Below, piece after piece: positions 12,024 through 22,716 of a DNA stretch of 64,000 nt. The DNA is from Fremontodendron californicum (lineage: Eukaryota; Streptophyta; Magnoliopsida; Malvales; Malvaceae), in the NCBI GenBank assembly GCA_030761205.1, contig JAULJL010000035.1:18455001-18519000 (forward strand), written 5' to 3'. Under the pieces are notes generated by a model. It was given only the letters and a program-made list of their open reading frames with translations. It searched no databases and was not told the origin of the DNA. Position numbers and translations under genes: made by a program. Positions within the stretch are counted from its first letter, which is position 1; every line of letters starts with the position of its first letter.

Positions 12024-12367
12024 ATTTCATAGCACAAGAGCATCTTTTAAATCTTCATATATTGTTACTAACCAATATATTTTTTTTCTGCTTTTCTGCA
12101 GCGCGTCCGATAAGTCCTAAGACCAACACCGATCTCGAGTTTGCATACGGGGCTGGTCATATAAACCCATCGTTGGCCATCAATCCTGGATTGGTCTATG
12201 ATGCTGGGGAGATTGATTATGTTAAATTTTTGTGTGGACAAGGATATAGTGTTAAACAACTTCGACTTGTTACTGGAGATAAAAGCAGTTGTTCTAAAGA
12301 AACAAATGGAAGTGCATGGGATCTAAATTACTCTTCTTTCACATTATTTGCTCCTGCAGGAGCATAC

Positions 12368-12704
12368 TGTTGGAGTTTGAAGAGTAAAAAAATAACTCTT
12401 TTATTATATATTTAAGACAAATATACACTAGACACTTACACTCTTTTAATATGCACTCACAACTTCACTCCTTCACTCACACAACAACTTACATCCCACC
12501 CTATTTATAGCTTTCTATGTTGGTTACTAAACCAACCTATAATGTTCTAGTATGTTGGCTTAATATTCTAGAGAAAGAACAATGAAAAATCTAGAAAGAA
12601 CTCTAGAAAGAAGACTAAGAAAATTCTAGAAAGATCTAGAGAAATAATAAAGTTTGGAGAGAATTCTAGATGAGAGAATTCTAGAGGAGTTGTTGACTTT
12701 AACA
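12368..12704 (-). repeat. 3' LTR of copia element 1
   Basis: This 337-bp LTR begins immediately after target-duplication copy CATAC and pairs with 19007-19343. All four differences from the other LTR are G:C here and A:T in the other copy. Confidence 0.95.
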
Positions 12705-13393
12705 CTCCCCCTCAACAACTACTCTCCTGATGTCGGTTTGGTAGTCATGCCAAGTCGTCTTCTAAACTCATCGAATTTTGCACCGTTAAGTCCCTTGGTA
12801 AACAAGTCAGCTACTTTTTCTTCAGTCTTGATGTATTTCAGTTCAACATCTCGTTGAAGTACTTTTTCACGTACAAAGTGATAATGTATTTCTACGTGCT
12901 TGGTTCTAGCATGAAAGACTGGATTTTCAGCTTAGCTTATTGCTGACTGATTATCGCAATAGAGTTGTACTGGAGAGTCAATCGGTTGGTGCAGGTCCTT
13001 TAACAACTGTATCAACCACGTGCTTTCTTGTGCTGCCATAGCTGCTGCTCTATATTCTGCTTCTGTAGTTGACAATGATACCGTAGGTTGTCTTTTGCTA
13101 CACCAAGAGATTATGTTGGATCCAAGACTAAATATGTAGCCAGTTGTTGATCGTCTTGTATCATAATCTCCACCATAATCGGCATCACAATATCCTATAA
13201 CTTAGCACGGAACTCCCTTTTTGTATAGAAGTCCAAAATCAATAGTTCCTTTTACGTACCTCAAGATTCGTCGAACCGCATCTAAGTGAGGTTTCCTTGG
13301 TTTCTCCATGAATCGGCTAGCTACTCCAACAGCGAATGCAATGTCGGATCTTGTTAATGTAAGGTAGATTAGACTACCCACTAGTTGCCTATA

Positions 13394-15366
13394 CACTACA
13401 GCAGAACAGGCCTTTAGTGGCTTTTTTTTTTAATAATAGCGGCGTTTTTAAATGCCGCTAAAAATTTAGCGGCATTTTTGAAAAACGCCGCTAAAAGTGT
13501 CGAGAAAAACGACGTCGGGAATTTTCCCGGCGTTTTAAACAAAAGCGCCGCTAATGTAGCAGCTTTTGTAGGGATATTTGTCGGCGTTTATAAACGCCAG
13601 CGTAGGACTGCAGCGGATGGTATTTGAGAATAAATTAGCGGCGTTTGTAGATAAAAAACGTCGCTAAATTGAAACATTTAGCGGCGTTTGTCTCGAGAAA
13701 CGCCACTAATTTTAGAATTTCGTTCTTTAATATTCACAAATATAGCGGCGTTTGTGTTATAAAAACGCCGCTAAATTTCCAGAATTTGTAAAAAAAAAAA
13801 AAAAATCTTTTATTTAAAAATTATAATTAATAATATTATTCAATAAATTTACATTATAGTTTACAATCAATACATAACAGAAATATATTAAAATTTAATA
13901 GTATATTATAAAGTATCATTATACAGCAATTCTATTAAGAAAACACAAAATAATCAACATATAACAATTGAAATATAATTTAAATTAAACAAGACAAGAC
14001 AAGGTAGTATAAAATTTAATTTGTACCTGTAAATATATAACAATTGCAAGGACCAAAACTCCTATTGCCAATCCTGCACTAACATTACAAGTTATTACAA
14101 TTTTTTTCCAAATTTGTAAAACAACCAATGATTAGAGTTAATGAAAGCAAAAGTAAAAGAATTGACCTCCAAGGTTCATCATCTGTCAAAATGCCTCTTC
14201 CAATTCAATGTTTAGAACCTGAAAAAAAAATGCAAAAACTTAAATTAAAATCTCCAATTTACAAAATGCAAAAACATAAAATTGTTACCTTCAAACAATA
14301 ATCTTCTAGGAATGGAAAGAGATTAACAAAATTTTGCTTAAATCTTTGACCTAAAAGCTGGTGGGTGTGAGAGGATGGACAGAGAGAGGGAGAAAAAATG
14401 AGCTTTGTATTTTGGGTAAAGAGGAAGAGGGGTCTGAGACTGATTAAATTTTCAGCAAATAGCGGCGTTTGTTTCGACAAACGCCGCTAAATTGTAAATT
14501 TATTCATCTCCTTTTAAAAAAAAGCGGTAAATTTTGCCGCTCAATTTTTTTAATATTTAGCGGCGTTTATGGCGACAAACATCGCTAAATTGCAACATTT
14601 AGCGGCGTTTATGTAGACAAACGCCGCTAAATTGCAAGATTTAGCGGCGTTTATGTAGACAAACGCCGCTAAATGTTCTCATCTGATTTTTTTGAAATAT
14701 CATACATTTAGCGGCGTTTCTCAGACAAACGCCGCTAAATTGCAACATTAGCGGCGTTTCTAAGACAAACGCCGCTAAATTGCAACATTTAGCGGCGTTT
14801 ATGGAGACAAAGGCCGCTAAATTGCAACATTTAGCGGCGTTTATGTAGACAAACGCCGCTAAATGTTCTCATCTGATTTTTTTTTGAAATATCATACATT
14901 TAGCGGCGTTTCTCAGACAAACGCCGCTAAATTGCAACATTAGCGGCGTTTATGGAGACAAACGCCGCTAAATGTTTTCCTCTAATTTTTTCAATGTCAT
15001 ACATTTAGCGGCGTTTGTTTGAGAAACGCCGCTATATGATAACATTTAGTGGCGTTTCTTATAACAAACGCCGCTAAATACACTAATAAAAACGCTGCAT
15101 TTTTTTTAATAGAAATGGCGGATGATTTTTTAGCGGTAAAAAAAAAACCCGCGTAATTTGTGAAATATTTAGCGGCGTTTTTTGTTCTAAACGCCAGTAA
15201 TTGATCTTATTTAGCGGCGTTTCTTCCTTACAAACGCCGCTAAATTAATTTCTAGCGGCGTTTAGGGTAGAAACGCCGCTCCCTTTACAAAAACACGGTA
15301 CCTGCCGGCGTTTTTAAGTAAAACGCCGCCAGTAAAATGCCACTAAAACCCAAAATTGCTGTAGTG
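13394..15366. mobile_element. Non-autonomous CACTA (En/Spm-type) transposon nested in copia 1
   Basis: The ends are CACTACAGCA and its exact inverse, TGCTGTAGTG. The 3-bp target duplication ATA lies at 13391-13393 and 15367-15369. At 1,973 bp with no transposase frame, it must rely on enzyme made elsewhere. Both subterminal zones are packed with direct and inverted copies of AGCGGCGTTT and its complement AAACGCCGCT, the arrangement expected for CACTA transposase binding sites. Removing the element and one ATA copy rejoins the copia frame, which supports the boundaries. Confidence 0.95.
14455..15290. repeat. Subterminal AGCGGCGTTT inverted-repeat cluster of the CACTA element
   Basis: More than fifteen hairpin-like modules are present, each with AGCGGCGTTT, a short 6-10 bp loop and AAACGCCGCT, separated by about 20 bp of AT-rich sequence such as AAATTGCAACATTT. 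A smaller similar cluster lies at about 13439-13775. Each module is palindromic and rich in CpG, unlike the surrounding AT-rich DNA. Confidence 0.9.
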
Positions 15367-18300
15367 ATAACTTGTTGAGTCTTCCAATTCTTTACCTTCT
15401 TCACTACAGAGTCTTGCATTGGCTTCCATAGGCGTAGATATCGACTTGCAATCAGTCATCCTGAATTTGTGTATAAGATCTTTTGCATACTTGTGTTGAC
15501 ATAAGAATATTCCTTCTTTGGTACGGATTACTTCTAGCCCGAGAAAGTGATTCAGCTCTCCAAGCTCTTTCATTTGAAAACGTACTAAGAGATTGCCTCT
15601 AGTTTGTTTGATTTCTTCTTCGTTGTCTCCGGTGATGATTAGATCATCCATGTAAACCAAGACTATTGCCAACTTACCTCTTTTTTCTTTCGCGAACAAG
15701 TTCGAATCTGCTGCTGCAACTGAGTAACCACTTTGTATTAGGAATTCGGCAATTTTACCGTACCATGCTCTCGGTGCTTGTTTTAATCCGTATAGTGCCT
15801 TTTTCAACTTACACACATAATCCGGATGAACTTTATTTGTGAATCCTTCGGGCTGCTCCATATAAATCTCTCGATCTAGCTCTCCGTGCAAGAAGGCATT
15901 TTTCACATCCATTTGCCATAACTTCCAAGATTTGCTTGCTACAAGGGCAAGTAATACTCGTACTGTTGTAATCTTTGCAACCGGACTAAAGGTCTCATCA
16001 TAGTCCACCCCATACTTTTGAGAGAATCCGCGAGCCACCAATCGAGCCTTATACCTTTCTATCGATCCATCGGGTCGAGTCTTTATTTTATAAACCCATT
16101 TACATGAGATGGGTTCAATCTTCTTCGGCTTTGGCACCAACTCCCATGTCTCGTTTTGTTTCAGGGCTTGAACTTCTTCTTCCATGGCTTTTCTCCACTC
16201 CAATTTCTCAGATGCCTCTTCATAAGTTGTTGGCTCTATTTCTTCAATTAGAGCAGCATTAGCATACTTAAGATTTGGTTTGCGTTGTCGTGATGACCTG
16301 CACAGAAGTGGCTGAGAATCTCTTTCATCGAACTCATTTTCTCGAAATGACTTTACCTCATCAAGGGCCTTTTCTGAATACTCGTCACTTGGTTGAGTCT
16401 TTTCAAGCTCAATTTGTTCCTCCATATTTTCTTGAAGTTTTTCTTCAATTTCTTTTGAGTTTGGCAATAGAACTGCTTGTGGTGACCACCATGACGAAGC
16501 TTCATCGAACACAACATTTCTGGATACATAGCATCTGCCACTCGTTGGATCACAACATCTCCACCCTTTTCTTTGATCGTCATATCCCACAAATATGCAA
16601 CGAATTGCCTTTTTGTCAAATTTTCTACGTAGATGATCTGGTACAAATACATAACATACGCAACCAAATACTCGAAAGTGACTCACCGTGGGTTTGATGT
16701 TCCATAGTTTCTCAAAGGGTGAGATAAAACCAAGCCTTGCTTGTGGAAGCCTATTAGTCACGTGAGCTGCAGTCTTCATGCATTCTGCCCAAAAACGAGG
16801 TGACACATTCTTCGCATGTAACATGCTTCGACATATCTCAGCCAAATGCCGATTCTTTCTCTCGGCAACTCCATTTTGTTGTGGAGTGTTCGGACATGTC
16901 AATTGTCGGCGTATCTTGCATTCCTGTAAGAATTCTGAAAACTCCTTGGATGTGTATTCTCCCCCGTTATCTGTGCGTAGGCATTGTATCTTTCGGCCTA
17001 CTTCTTTTTCCATCTTTTCTTTGAACTCTATAAATTTAGTAAGTGCCTCTGATTTTTCTTTCATAAAATCAATCCAGACGTACCTTGAAAAATCATCAAT
17101 GAAAGTTATCATGTATTGGCAGCCACTGACAGAAGGTTGCTTTATCTTCCCGAACACGTCTGAGTGAATTAGCTGGAGAGGCTCCTTAGCTCTAAACTTT
17201 GACTCCTCGTATGGCAACTGGTGAGCTTTCCCATATTGGCACCCGGCACATACTGTGTCCTCTTGAATGTCTAATTGAGGAAGACCTTTGAGCATAGACT
17301 TTTTCATCATTACCTTTAACTTGAGGTAACTCCCGTGCCCAAGCCTCGCATGCCACAAGTCAGCTGTTTCATTCTTTCTTGTCTTGTCCACATATGCAGT
17401 CTGAGCGGACATAACATAGACTGACTCTAGACGCTTCCCTTCCATTATTGGTGTACTTGTTGGCTTTAAGTTTGGATATACTTTCACATCATTTGGACCA
17501 AACACGACATAATTTCCTGAGGCAGTGAGTTGTGAAACCGATAGCAGATTTTTCTTCATACCTGGCACATGGAATACGTTTTGCAGCTTGATTTGGTGTG
17601 GACTAAACCGTGGCACAATAGTTGTTTGGCCGATGTGAGTAATAGGTAACCTTGAATTATTTGCAGTTACCACAACTCGTTCTCCTTTGTATGTTGAGGT
17701 ATTAGTCAACTTCTCCTTATCTCCAGTCATGTGATTTGAGCATCCAGAATCAACTATCCAATCTTTATTATAGTCAATTAATTTACTCACCGATGCGAGT
17801 AAACACTCTTCTTCTGACTCTGTGATGCAAGCAGCTGCAAGTTCTTCGCATTCTTCAATAGCAAGTGATGCTTGAAAATCCCACTCTTCTTCGCTATTAT
17901 TCTCTTCTCGTGAGGAGGTTGCCGCGTTGCCTTTGACTTGCTTAAACCGACAGTCTCGAGCAAAGTGACCAGGTTTTCCACAGTTGTAACACTGATTGTT
18001 TTGACGACGATACCTATTTTCATTTTTGTCTCTTTCTCGAAGATGCTGGGCTCCCTCTTGCCGAAAGCTCCTTCCCCCTTGCTTTAGCCATGTTTCTTGC
18101 CTTCGAAATTTATTTTCTTCCACGCCTGGCTTTGTAACAACTTTGCTTCTTTTATTAAAGCCTCTTTTATTACTAAAGAGTGCTTTCTCGTCATCTTTTA
18201 TCGAGACTTTAGACATTTGTTTATCTAAAGTCTCTTGATTGGCTAGGATATTTTCCAACTCAGTTAAAGTTGGTTCTTTGCTCCATCCACGAGTTGCAGT

Positions 18301-18990
18301 AACAATCCCGTTGTATTCAGGTCGCAAGCCATGGATGACAATTCTTCTCATCCTCGTTTCGGTAATGGCATTTTCTGGATCTAATTTTGAAATTTCATCA
18401 CAAAGAGTTTTAACTTTAGAGAAATATTCGCTTACCGACATATTTTGCTGCGAGATTGACAGGAGTTCATTCTCCAATTGTTGGAGCCTAGCATCATTTT
18501 TCCTCGCGAACAGCATTGTGAGTGTGTCCCAGGCTTCCTTCAGTGTCTTTGCATCCTTGATGCGTTGTAATAAACCATCCTCAATGGTGACTGATAACAC
18601 GTACATGGCCTTACCGGCTTTGATCTTCCATTTTCTTAGTTCTCCGGCATCAGTTGGTGGTGTTGAAGTTTCACCGTTAACAATATCCCATAAATCTTGC
18701 CCGAGCATGTAATATTGCATCCGGATGCTCCACGTATTGTAATTGTTTTCATTGAGCTTCTCGATGTTGCTAGCGGAATTAGAAATATCTGCCATAGTGT
18801 CTTGAGAGTGCCCTGCACTTACCTCAAATTTTATTCTTGTTCACTTAATTTCACAGTCCCTGACCGTGTACCGGCAGAATTTCCACGTCTTTACGAACTA
18901 CGATCCTCGATCGTCTTGGTCCCAGACCAATAATCTTCACAGTCCCAGACTGTCTTTCTCCGATATGCGTACTCCGATCCCTGACCGTCT

Positions 18991-19003
18991 AGCTCTGATA
19001 CCA
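18991..19003 (-). other. Primer-binding site of copia element 1
   Basis: On the minus strand this reads TGGTATCAGAGCT, complementary to the 3' end of plant initiator Met tRNA. It sits 3 bp inside the 5' LTR, as expected for priming minus-strand cDNA. Confidence 0.9.
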
Positions 19004-19006
19004 ATT

Positions 19007-19343
19007 TGTTGGAGTTTGAAGAGTAAAAAAATAACTCTTTTATTATATATTTAAGACAAATATACACTAGACACTTACACTCTTTTAATATGCACTCACA
19101 ACTTCACTCCTTCACTCACACAACAACTTACATCCCACCCTATTTATAACTTTCTATGTTGGTTACTAAACCAACCTATAATGTTCTAGTATGTTGGCTT
19201 AATATTCTAGAGAAAGAACAATGAAAAATCTAAAAAGAACTCTAGAAAGAAGACTAAGAAAATTCTAGAAAGATCTAGAAAAATAATAAAGTTTGGAGAG
19301 AATTTTAGATGAGAGAATTCTAGAGGAGTTGTTGACTTTAACA
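19007..19343 (-). repeat. 5' LTR of copia element 1
   Basis: This 337-bp LTR is adjacent to the tRNA-type primer site on its inner side and to CATAC (19344-19348) on its outer side. Transcription of the element would run leftwards from here. Confidence 0.95.
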
Positions 19344-19600
19344 CATACATTACTCGTGATTTTCACAGGACCGTAACAAATGTTGGATCAGCAGTGTCTA
19401 TTTATAAGGCCATTGTGAAGGCTCCTAAAGAACTTGATATCCAAGTTAAACCAACTGTCCTTTCTTTCAAGTCTGTCGGAGAAAAGAAATCGTTTGTTGT
19501 GACAATTGCTGCAAAGGTTGCTCTTCCCAACATAGTTTCTGGTGCTTTGGTTTGGGATGATGGTGTTCATAAAGTAAGGAGTCCTATTGTCGCCTATTAA

Positions 19601-19849
19601 CCATAATCCCAATTACCACCAATAAAACAAGTATGTGCATGTTACTGTTAAGAAACCGATGAAAATTGAAAATTCTCCTCAAGAATAAATAAAAATGGTT
19701 TTCATTTTTAAATGAATATTAACTCATATGACATTTATGTTGGACAGACTTTTGAAAGTTTCGGGTTCGAGAGAACTTAAACGGGTAATATCTTTTCAAG
19801 TGAATTAAGTAGATAGAGATTGGGTATTAAAAGTAGATTAGGACTAAAA
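19601..19849. other. 3' flank of subtilase copy 1
   Basis: AT-rich DNA after the stop codon. No second gene is visible. Confidence 0.4.
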
Positions 19850-20390
19850 AATGGTTAATGTATTACATCAACCAATGCAAATTAGTCATTACATAAAATT
19901 GGATAATTTAATCATTAATCTTTTAAAATTGAAGTAAAAAGATAAAATTAGTAATCAAGCTAACGTGAACCGTTAAAAAAATGATATTAAAATACTGACA
20001 TGGATGTTAAATGTTGACATGACACTATTAAAATATATTATTTTAAGATAACGTTGATTAAATAAAGTCTCATTTGGAGAAATAAAAAAAGAAAGCTTGG
20101 ATCCTAGTATAGTGGCATTTGCAACAACTTAGACTTTATTTAATCCACATCATTTTAAAATAATATATTTTATTAATGTCACGTCAGTATTTAACATTTA
20201 CGTCAGCTTTTTAACAGATTTTAAATGGCACATCATTTTTAGCTGTTCACGTTAACTCAGTTATTAATTTTACCTTTTTGTTTTAATTTTAAAAGATTAA
20301 GGATTAAATTATTAAATTTTATAGTATAGAGACTAATTTACATTAAATTCTATATAGTACAAGGACCTATCAAATACTTTGACATTTTTA
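19850..20390. mobile_element. MITE-like inverted repeat
   Basis: The left segment (ATGCAAATTAGTCATTAC, TAATTTAATCATTAATCTTT, TAAAATTAGTAATCAAG) reappears inverted at the right (AAAAGATTAAGGATTAAATT, GACTAATTTACATTAAATTC), leaving a loop of about 100 bp. Divergence between the arms is noticeable. I could not fix the exact ends or a target duplication. No coding capacity is visible. Confidence 0.6.
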
Positions 20391-21590
20391 TTGTACCAAA
20401 AACATTATAAGATAATAAGACCATTTAAAGCTACCATAAATTAGAGATTTTTGTTTTCGAGGCATAAATTAGAGAAATTAGCCAAAAACTTCCAACCTAT
20501 GAAAAGTAATTACTTGTCTCTTTCACTTTCTTAGCAGCATTTCCAACTTCTAAATGCTCTCTTTTTCTATTCACCAAAAATATTACAAAAATTAGTCTAC
20601 ACATGAAATTCATTGACTGTATAATTCTAAAGTCAATGGTTTGGCTAAGATTGAAATAAACATTTGTCCCAAGTAGAAAATAACATAATTTATCTCTTTT
20701 CGTTCGGTTATAATTATGTTTTTTAGTCATATCCAATTAAAGGAAAGAAGTTATCTATAGTATTCTTATAATCTAATTAATTTGCTCTTGAGAGCATAGC
20801 TCTCTGATGAAGTACTCAAATAGAAATTATAGACCACTGCCTTTGTCTAAAATCATACTATGTTTTTAATTATTTGACTTTTCTAGTCAACCAATTGATC
20901 TTTGGCCTTTTTTTTAAATGTCCTGTGAAATTAAATTTTATAGATTATAAATTGGAAATCTCTTATAAAATTTAAATTTATGTAAAATTTAAAAAGAAAA
21001 AAAAAAACAAATGAGATTTTTAACAAAAAAGCAAAACACAAACCAACCAATTATTGTGATTATGGAGTAATTAATTTGCCAAAAGTTACATAATCTGTTG
21101 CTGTGATCAATTTCAATTACAGACAATTTCAAATATAAAAAAAAAAAAAGATTATGGAGCCTTTAAGATTGAAATCCAAAGTATATAAAGATCCAACAAT
21201 TTTAGATATGATAGGATTACACAATATGATACGAAAAAAATAATTAAAACACGATATGAATAAACGAAAATATCAAAATTTATATAACATGAATTATTAA
21301 TAATTCAAAATTCAAAATTTACATAAAAATATAATATCTTAAATATGATTATGATCCGTAAAAATACACAATATATGAATTGTAAGGTCGAAGTATATAT
21401 GGTGACAAACTAACGATAATACGAGAAACTTCATGATGTTTCATTGCAAAAGATCAGTGGAATTTAAACTCTTTCCTGGAATCTTTCTTATGTCTTATTG
21501 CCATTATGGCGGCTACGGCTACTGCCTACTGCTACTTTCCTGCACTCAGCAGACAAAAGAAATTGAACTTGAACTTTGTTTTCTTTCTTT
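20391..21590. other. AT-rich intergenic stretch before the gypsy element
   Basis: Only short low-complexity frames are present. No gene, RNA or structured repeat was recognised. Confidence 0.45.
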
Positions 21591-21595
21591 TTTAC

Positions 21596-22643
21596 TGTAG
21601 AAGGAGAAAATTTGTAATCAATTACAAATTGCCACGTGTTAATTGAAATTTTTTGTAATTAAGAAATTTTCAATTAAATTATACATTACCATGTGAAATT
21701 GATAATATCATATTATAATTAATTATTTTATAATTAATTAAATATGTACATATGGTTTGACCAATCAAATTGCAAGGATTCATGGGTTATCCAATCAAAT
21801 TTCACCCATGTATCATAATTATTTTACCTCTAATTAAATTAAATTAATTAAGAGATAAATAATAAATTTTTATCTCTAATTAAATTAAATTAATTAAGAG
21901 ATAAATAAATATTTTTATCTCTAATTTAATTAATTAAGTGATAAAAAATAAATATTTTATCTCTAATTTAATTAATTAATTAATTAAGAGATAAATAAAT
22001 ATTTTATCTCTAATTTAATTAATTAATTAAGTGATAAAAAAAATAAATATTTTATCTCTAATTTAATTAATTAATTAAGTGATAAAAAATAAGTATTTTA
22101 TCTCTAATTAAATTAAATTAATTAAGAGATAAATAAGAAGATATTATCTCTAATTAAATTAAATTAATTAAGAGATAAATAAGGAGATTAAGTTCTTTTA
22201 AAACTCTCTTTCACCTGGCTAGCTACCACTATAAATAGAGACCTCCCCTTAACACAAATTCACAATTCAGAAGCCTGAAGAGAAGAAGATTTTGAAGAGC
22301 CAAATCCTCTCAAAATTCTTAAGAAGAAATTAGAGAAATTCTAAGAACGCGGTGCTTGTTCTTGAGAATTCTCTAAGAAGCTGCTCTCCGATCTTGTTCA
22401 TCGAAGGAAAGGAGATAATTCCTGTTTTTCAAGATCAAGTCTAGAAGACCCTTGAAGCAGATCTCGCCGATTCAAGATCAAGTCGTGAAGACCCTTGAAT
22501 CAAAATTTTACTGAAGAAAAGAATCAAAGGATTTCTTTCTTTAAGAATATTCAGAGATTGTAACCTCAAAGTTTGATTAATAAAATTATTATTTGACTCC
22601 AAATTTTCCTTGTCATATTTTTGACATAAAATTTGCGTGTACA
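21596..22643 (+). repeat. 5' LTR of the Tat-type gypsy element
   Basis: This 1,048-bp LTR includes an AT-rich tandem array (about 21826-22195) of units of about 40-45 bp resembling TTTATCTCTAATTTAATTAA. A promoter-like TATAAATAG is at about 22231, preceded by CACCTGGCTAGCTACC. The U5 region ends in GTGTACA. Confidence 0.95.
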
Positions 22644-22648
22644 AATTT

Positions 22649-22667
22649 TGGCACACCCGGTGGGACC
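22649..22667 (+). other. Putative primer-binding site of the gypsy element
   Basis: TGGCACACCCGGTGGGACC begins 5 bp after the 5' LTR. Position and the initial TGG fit a tRNA 3' end. I do not assign the tRNA. Confidence 0.7.
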
Positions 22668-22716
22668 ATCTCTGCCTTTCATCTCTTTTCTTCAAAACTC
22701 AACTTATCAAGTTGCA

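Larger units (their letters stand above)
12717..18795 (-). pseudogene. Copia 1 gag-pol polyprotein, split by the CACTA element and with in-frame stops
   Basis: The ATG is at 18795. Order along the protein: UBN2/Gag region (1-200), CCHC knuckle CYNCGKPGHFARDC (about 268-281), protease VDSGCSNHM (about 350), pre-integrase LWHARLGH (about 481), integrase core with DDFSRYVW (about 570), and reverse transcriptase with CKWVYKIK (about 898) and catalytic YMDD (about 1048). The frame is open for some 1,140 residues to 15370. It resumes left of the CACTA element with YRQLVGSLIYL and the RNase H (DADYGGD, STTEAEY). Two in-frame TAA codons interrupt that part, at 13202-13204 and 12932-12934 on the plus-strand numbering. 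These stops make the copy defective even without the CACTA insertion. Confidence 0.92.
12368..19343 (-). mobile_element. Ty1-copia LTR retrotransposon 1, inserted in subtilase copy 1
   Basis: Two 337-bp LTRs with TGTTGG...TTTAACA ends flank a minus-strand gag-pol. The 5-bp target duplication CATAC is at 12363-12367 and 19344-19348. Reading on the minus strand, the primer-binding site TGGTATCAGAGCT (initiator Met tRNA type) lies at 18991-19003 next to the 5' LTR. A purine-rich tract, GTTGAGGGGGAG, lies at 12705-12716 next to the 3' LTR. By eye the LTRs differ at only four positions (about 1.2%), so the insertion is young. The element is itself split by a CACTA transposon and has in-frame stops, so it is not autonomous now. 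Confidence 0.95.
9344..19600 (+). pseudogene. Cucumisin-like subtilase copy 1, broken and split by a nested retrotransposon
   Basis: This secreted-type serine protease gene (S8) is collinear with the intact paralogue at 36416-40142. Exons read by eye are 9344-9448 (signal peptide), 9710-9798, 9902-9993, 10097-10339, 10423-10936, 11031-11142, 11219-11432, and 12102-12367 joined to 19349-19600. The Asp (VLDTGIWPES), His (EGHGSHT) and Ser (SGTSMSCPHA) active-site motifs are all visible. It is dead for three independent reasons. Exon 4 is 243 bp against 244 bp in the paralogue, a one-base loss in the VFPxQKK region that shifts the frame. The end of exon 5 and all of exon 6 (protease-associated domain) are missing. 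A 7-kb copia element interrupts the last exon. Without that insertion the last exon would run on to TAA at 19598-19600. Confidence 0.9.

Noticed and set aside
13439..15290. CRISPR-like array of repeated short palindromes
   Set aside because: The host is a plant. The repeats are subterminal motifs within a CACTA transposon with clear ends and a 3-bp target duplication; spacers are not unique sequences of constant length.
16275..18712. Plus-strand frames opposite copia 1 pol
   Set aside because: They mirror a clear minus-strand gag-pol with all domains in order.
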